From Endozoicomonas sp965261315 (GTDB lineage: Bacteria > Pseudomonadota > Gammaproteobacteria > Pseudomonadales > Endozoicomonadaceae): 64,000 nucleotides of DNA. Numbering within the stretch: position 1 is the stretch's first letter; each line of letters starts with the position of its first letter. Position numbers and translations under genes: made by a program. Positions 63,735 through 64,000 of this stretch are shown here, in pieces. The stretch spans positions 1-64,000 of the forward strand of contig CBDHDM010000048.1 in NCBI GenBank assembly GCA_965261315.1, written 5' to 3'. The notes under the pieces were generated by a model. The model was not told where the DNA came from and made no database searches. It worked only from the letters and a program-made list of their open reading frames with translations.

Positions 63735-64000
63735 CAGCAATTCCCGATGAATTCCGGAGCCTTACTACCACGCAACACGCAGAGGAAGCAATAAAAACTC
63801 ACCCGCACAATTTATCGACTAAAATTGATCTTTACTAAATCATCGTCGTCGGATCAATTATGGGTACTGCCATACAGAAAAAAGTCAGGCAATTCAGTGC
63901 TACTTATCTCATAAAAACAGTTTCTGAATGCTTTGAAAAAATAACTGATCACCGTCCCAATCAGTGCATCATTCCATTTGCCAATTTTCCTAAATCTGCT
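63735..64000 (+). mobile_element. insertion sequence, copy 2, 5' part only (cut by the window end)
   Basis: The sequence from CAGCAATTCCCGATG at 63735 onward is identical to 56264-56529 as far as it can be read. The same strand and orientation make it a direct repeat of copy 1. The right end and the rest of the transposase lie beyond the window. Confidence 0.9.
63860..64000 (+). CDS. IS4-like transposase, partial (N-terminal 47 codons)
   Basis: The ATG at 63860 and the following codons are identical to the transposase of the first copy (56389 onward), starting MGTAIQKKVRQFSATYLIKT. It is truncated by the end of the window, so whether it is intact is unknown. Confidence 0.9.
   Translation, partial: MGTAIQKKVRQFSATYLIKTVSECFEKITDHRPNQCIIPFANFPKSA

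Noticed and set aside
1..64000. tRNA or rRNA genes
   Set aside because: I found no cloverleaf-like or rRNA-like segment in the intergenic stretches, though I could not run a covariance search.

Overview
The window reads as part of the chromosome of a host-associated gammaproteobacterium. The deoCABD, glmU/glmS, pyrF, tsx, oprD-type and gad genes are of gammaproteobacterial type. Together with the large eukaryote-like or effector-like proteins, the many gene remnants and the IS copies, they suggest an Endozoicomonas-like member of the Oceanospirillales. That genus assignment is inference from gene content; no rRNA or tRNA gene is visible.

Layout. 1-6 kb: a partial gene, two unrecognised ORFs, pyrF, a lipoprotein followed by an overlapping ORF, a possible Tgl-type transglutaminase and a glutathione S-transferase. 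6-8.3 kb: an EamA transporter followed by decayed genes (an unknown remnant, a deaminase fragment, a short-chain dehydrogenase with an internal deletion) and a 60-bp tandem duplication. 8.3-20.6 kb: a complete type I secretion locus made of an ABC exporter, an HlyD-type adaptor, a roughly 2,580-residue LapA/RTX-type adhesin carrying one frameshift, and a TolC-type outer-membrane protein. 20.6-22.5 kb: palindromic repeats, a MITE-like element and a decayed WYL regulator. 22.5-30.4 kb: one 2,623-residue minus-strand gene with two canonical AAA+ modules, several degenerate ones and a transglutaminase-like domain. 31-34 kb: a LysR regulator and glutamate decarboxylase. 34.4-38.6 kb: deoC-deoA-deoB-deoD. 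38.7-41.7 kb: two tandem AAA+ ATPases that begin with export-type signals. 41.9-47.2 kb: a META-type lipoprotein, an OprD-type porin, a metallophosphatase-fold protein without its metal ligands, a Tsx channel and a TrmB-type regulator. 47.6-51.5 kb: glmU, a frameshifted hexapeptide acetyltransferase, and glmS. 51.9-54.6 kb: a LysR/aldo-keto reductase divergent pair and a SnoaL-like exported protein. 54.6-56.3 kb: fused remnants of four genes. 56.3-64 kb: two direct copies of one IS (the second cut by the window end) enclosing a cargo with a Crp-like regulator, a YraQ-type permease with its ArsR-type regulator, SRPBCC proteins, two VOC proteins, a MerR regulator and a truncated metallo-hydrolase.

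How the parts work together. The type I locus should export and display a surface adhesin; its N-terminus carries a LapG-type cleavage motif (PAAG at residues 108-111), so release is probably under c-di-GMP control by genes outside the window. Tsx (nucleoside uptake) and deoCABD (deoxynucleoside breakdown to acetaldehyde and glyceraldehyde-3-phosphate) form a nucleoside-use module. GlmS and GlmU supply UDP-GlcNAc for envelope polymers. The most unusual content is the giant AAA+/transglutaminase protein, the pair of AAA+ ATPases with signal sequences, the Tgl-like protein and the metallophosphatase pseudoenzyme. Many small genes are broken by frameshift, deletion or IS insertion, which indicates ongoing genome erosion.
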